The notes below the pieces were generated by a model. It saw only the letters and a program-made list of their open reading frames with translations, ran no database searches and had not been told where the DNA came from. The position numbers and the translations under genes were made by a program. From positions 4,133,036-4,197,035 of the forward strand of contig NZ_CP009516.1 of assembly GCF_000970285.1 (NCBI RefSeq): DNA of 64,000 nucleotides, written 5' to 3'. This DNA is from Methanosarcina horonobensis HB-1 = JCM 15518 (GTDB lineage Archaea > Halobacteriota > Methanosarcinia > Methanosarcinales > Methanosarcinaceae). This document shows, in pieces, positions 63,030-64,000 of this stretch. How positions within the stretch are numbered: the first letter of the stretch is position 1; the number at the start of each line of letters is the position of its first letter.

Positions 63030-63998
63030 TTACTTCTTTCTGAGTTTCCAACATCCATACAGGCAGGCTAGACTTCCCAATAATCCGAAGCCTGGAGTAG
63101 AGTTATTTTTGCTCGATTCATTTTCATTTGAGCTATTATCACTGCCAGATTCGGAATTATTCTTTTTTGAATTATTGAGTTCGATAGTGTTTATTTCTTC
63201 AGACGGTGATAAGTTAGTTTTTTCAATTCCTGTATCTTCAGTTGCATTATATGGTGATGATATCACTTTTGTACTGGTGTTTAGTTTGTTACTTAGTTTT
63301 TTCATATTCTCTTCAGTAATTGGCGCACTGATATCAATTCCGATATCATTTATTTCTTGTTCGAATTTTTTAGTAAACTGTTCACTCTTTTGCCAGTCTT
63401 TCAAATTCTCATCTATTTTATCCTTTGATACCTGTTCATACATCGACCAGACCCCAAGTTCGGTTTCAGTCGCAGGTTTGTCTTGCACCTCTTCAAGTGT
63501 GTGCGCATCTACAAATATTCGATGTTCAACTCCAGTAGTCTTATCTTTTACTATGGTCATTGCCCCTACGCTAGGATAGTCATATACAACCATATTTGTT
63601 GATACGATTTTTCCAGTTGGGTATTTTGCTTTGGCGATTTCTATTGACTTCTCTATGGCTTCAGCCACGTTATAGGGTTTAGGATTAATTTCGAGGAGTC
63701 GGAGTGCACTTCCCAGCGTTTTATTAGCACCAATATCGATTCTACTTATCAGAGTACTTTCTTTATATACTGAAAATTCATAATATAATTTTTGACCGTT
63801 TATATCATAAAGCTCCAATGGTTTGGAATCAATATACGTTCCTTCCCATTTTTCATAATCACTTTCAGCTGCTATAAACATCGTCATGCGTGTATTTGCG
63901 TGTTTAAAAGCTTCCTCAGCAGTTACAGAATAATTATCCTCTTTCTGTGCACTTGCTGCCGGTATCAACGCCATACCAACCAGCATTACCAAAAGAAT
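63030..63998 (-). CDS. Secreted PGF-anchored protein, start outside window
   Basis: About 322 residues are visible; the frame is open to the right edge and the start codon lies beyond it. The visible start ILLVMLVGMALIPAASAQ is the end of a signal peptide. The mature domain has SVTAEEAFKHANTRMTMFIA, YEKWEGTYIDSKPLELYDIN, KYPTGKIVSTNMVVYDYPSVG and AHTLEEVQDKPA, without a recognised family. A Ser/Asn-rich linker leads to STPGFGLLGSLACLYGCWKL, a PGF-CTERM-like anchor ending RKK. It is a cell-surface protein, probably processed by archaeosortase and tied to the membrane. Confidence 0.8.
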   Translation of the reverse strand: MLLVMLVGMALIPAASAQKEDNYSVTAEEAFKHANTRMTMFIAAESDYEKWEGTYIDSKPLELYDINGQKLYYEFSVYKESTLISRIDIGANKTLGSALRLLEINPKPYNVAEAIEKSIEIAKAKYPTGKIVSTNMVVYDYPSVGAMTIVKDKTTGVEHRIFVDAHTLEEVQDKPATETELGVWSMYEQVSKDKIDENLKDWQKSEQFTKKFEQEINDIGIDISAPITEENMKKLSNKLNTSTKVISSPYNATEDTGIEKTNLSPSEEINTIELNNSKKNNSESGSDNSSNENESSKNNSTPGFGLLGSLACLYGCWKLRKK

Positions 63999-64000
63999 TA

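Noticed and set aside
1-64000. CRISPR array
   Set aside because: No set of regularly spaced 25-37 bp direct repeats was seen; the repeats found are short, few and differently spaced.

Overview
The window is a chromosomal segment of a methanogenic archaeon, almost certainly a Methanosarcina. The evidence is a complete fwdDBAC formylmethanofuran dehydrogenase operon beside a two-domain Methanosarcina-type S-layer protein gene, a RamA-like corrinoid-protein activase, two methylcobamide:CoM methyltransferase (MtaA/MtbA/UroD) homologues, several methanosarcinal DUF families (DUF1699, UPF0228, FilR1/DUF1724 regulators), archaeal TATA boxes and AT-rich spacers. The species cannot be fixed from sequence alone. 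The Thg1 gene lacks the in-frame amber codon described for M. acetivorans, which argues mildly against that species.

Layout. 1-15 kb: a hydantoinase/oxoprolinase homologue cut by the window edge, a divergent group II chaperonin, an MtaA-like methyltransferase with an in-frame UAG codon (probable pyrrolysine), a decayed dicarboxylate symporter/solute-binding fusion, a bacteriohemerythrin, a fluoride riboswitch with crcB and a DUF190 gene, a RamA-like activase with a Cys-rich partner, two tandem hemerythrin genes, a second methyltransferase homologue and an intron-containing tRNA-Met(CAU). 15-25 kb: fwdDBAC, a lipoprotein and the S-layer gene with two nearly identical domain copies. 25-39 kb: Elp3, DUF1699, a RecJ-like DHH phosphoesterase, an IS200/IS605 (TnpB) remnant, an NrpR-domain regulator, cupin phosphoglucose isomerase, an RNase H-like exonuclease, malate dehydrogenase, PRC-barrel protein, Thg1 and TyrRS. 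39-48 kb: a CARDB surface protein, small membrane proteins including a SemiSWEET, a HIT protein, then a four-gene sulfur/Fe-S cluster (TusA-like, DsrE-like, an IscS-like protein without its PLP lysine, and an IscU-DUF59 fusion), a secreted DUF5602-like protein and a His-rich CDF metal exporter. 48-64 kb: a candidate structured RNA with a 44-codon ORF, a methyltransferase, a large-subunit catalase, two paralogous FilR1/Msr-type regulators, a two-domain cupredoxin-like protein whose start appears to be ACG, an Fe-S aldo/keto reductase, a glycan cluster (flippase-like, GT4, polysaccharide deacetylase), an AhpD-like protein, an SPL-type radical SAM protein, a UPF0228 remnant and an S-layer-anchored protein cut by the right edge.

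How the genes fit together: the fwd operon is the first (or last) step of the C1 pathway. The MtaA-like protein, the MtbA/UroD homologue and the RamA-like activase belong to methyl-group entry from methylated substrates. Catalase, hemerythrins and the AhpD-like protein suggest oxygen tolerance. The tusA/dsrE/iscS-like/iscU cluster looks like a sulfur relay feeding Fe-S assembly. The strongest leads are the in-frame UAG in a methyltransferase (no intact gene here terminates with UAG), the lysine-less IscS homologue paired with a fused IscU, the three-way-junction RNA at 48.8 kb and the ACG start. All functional calls come from reading translations by eye. No database search was run.
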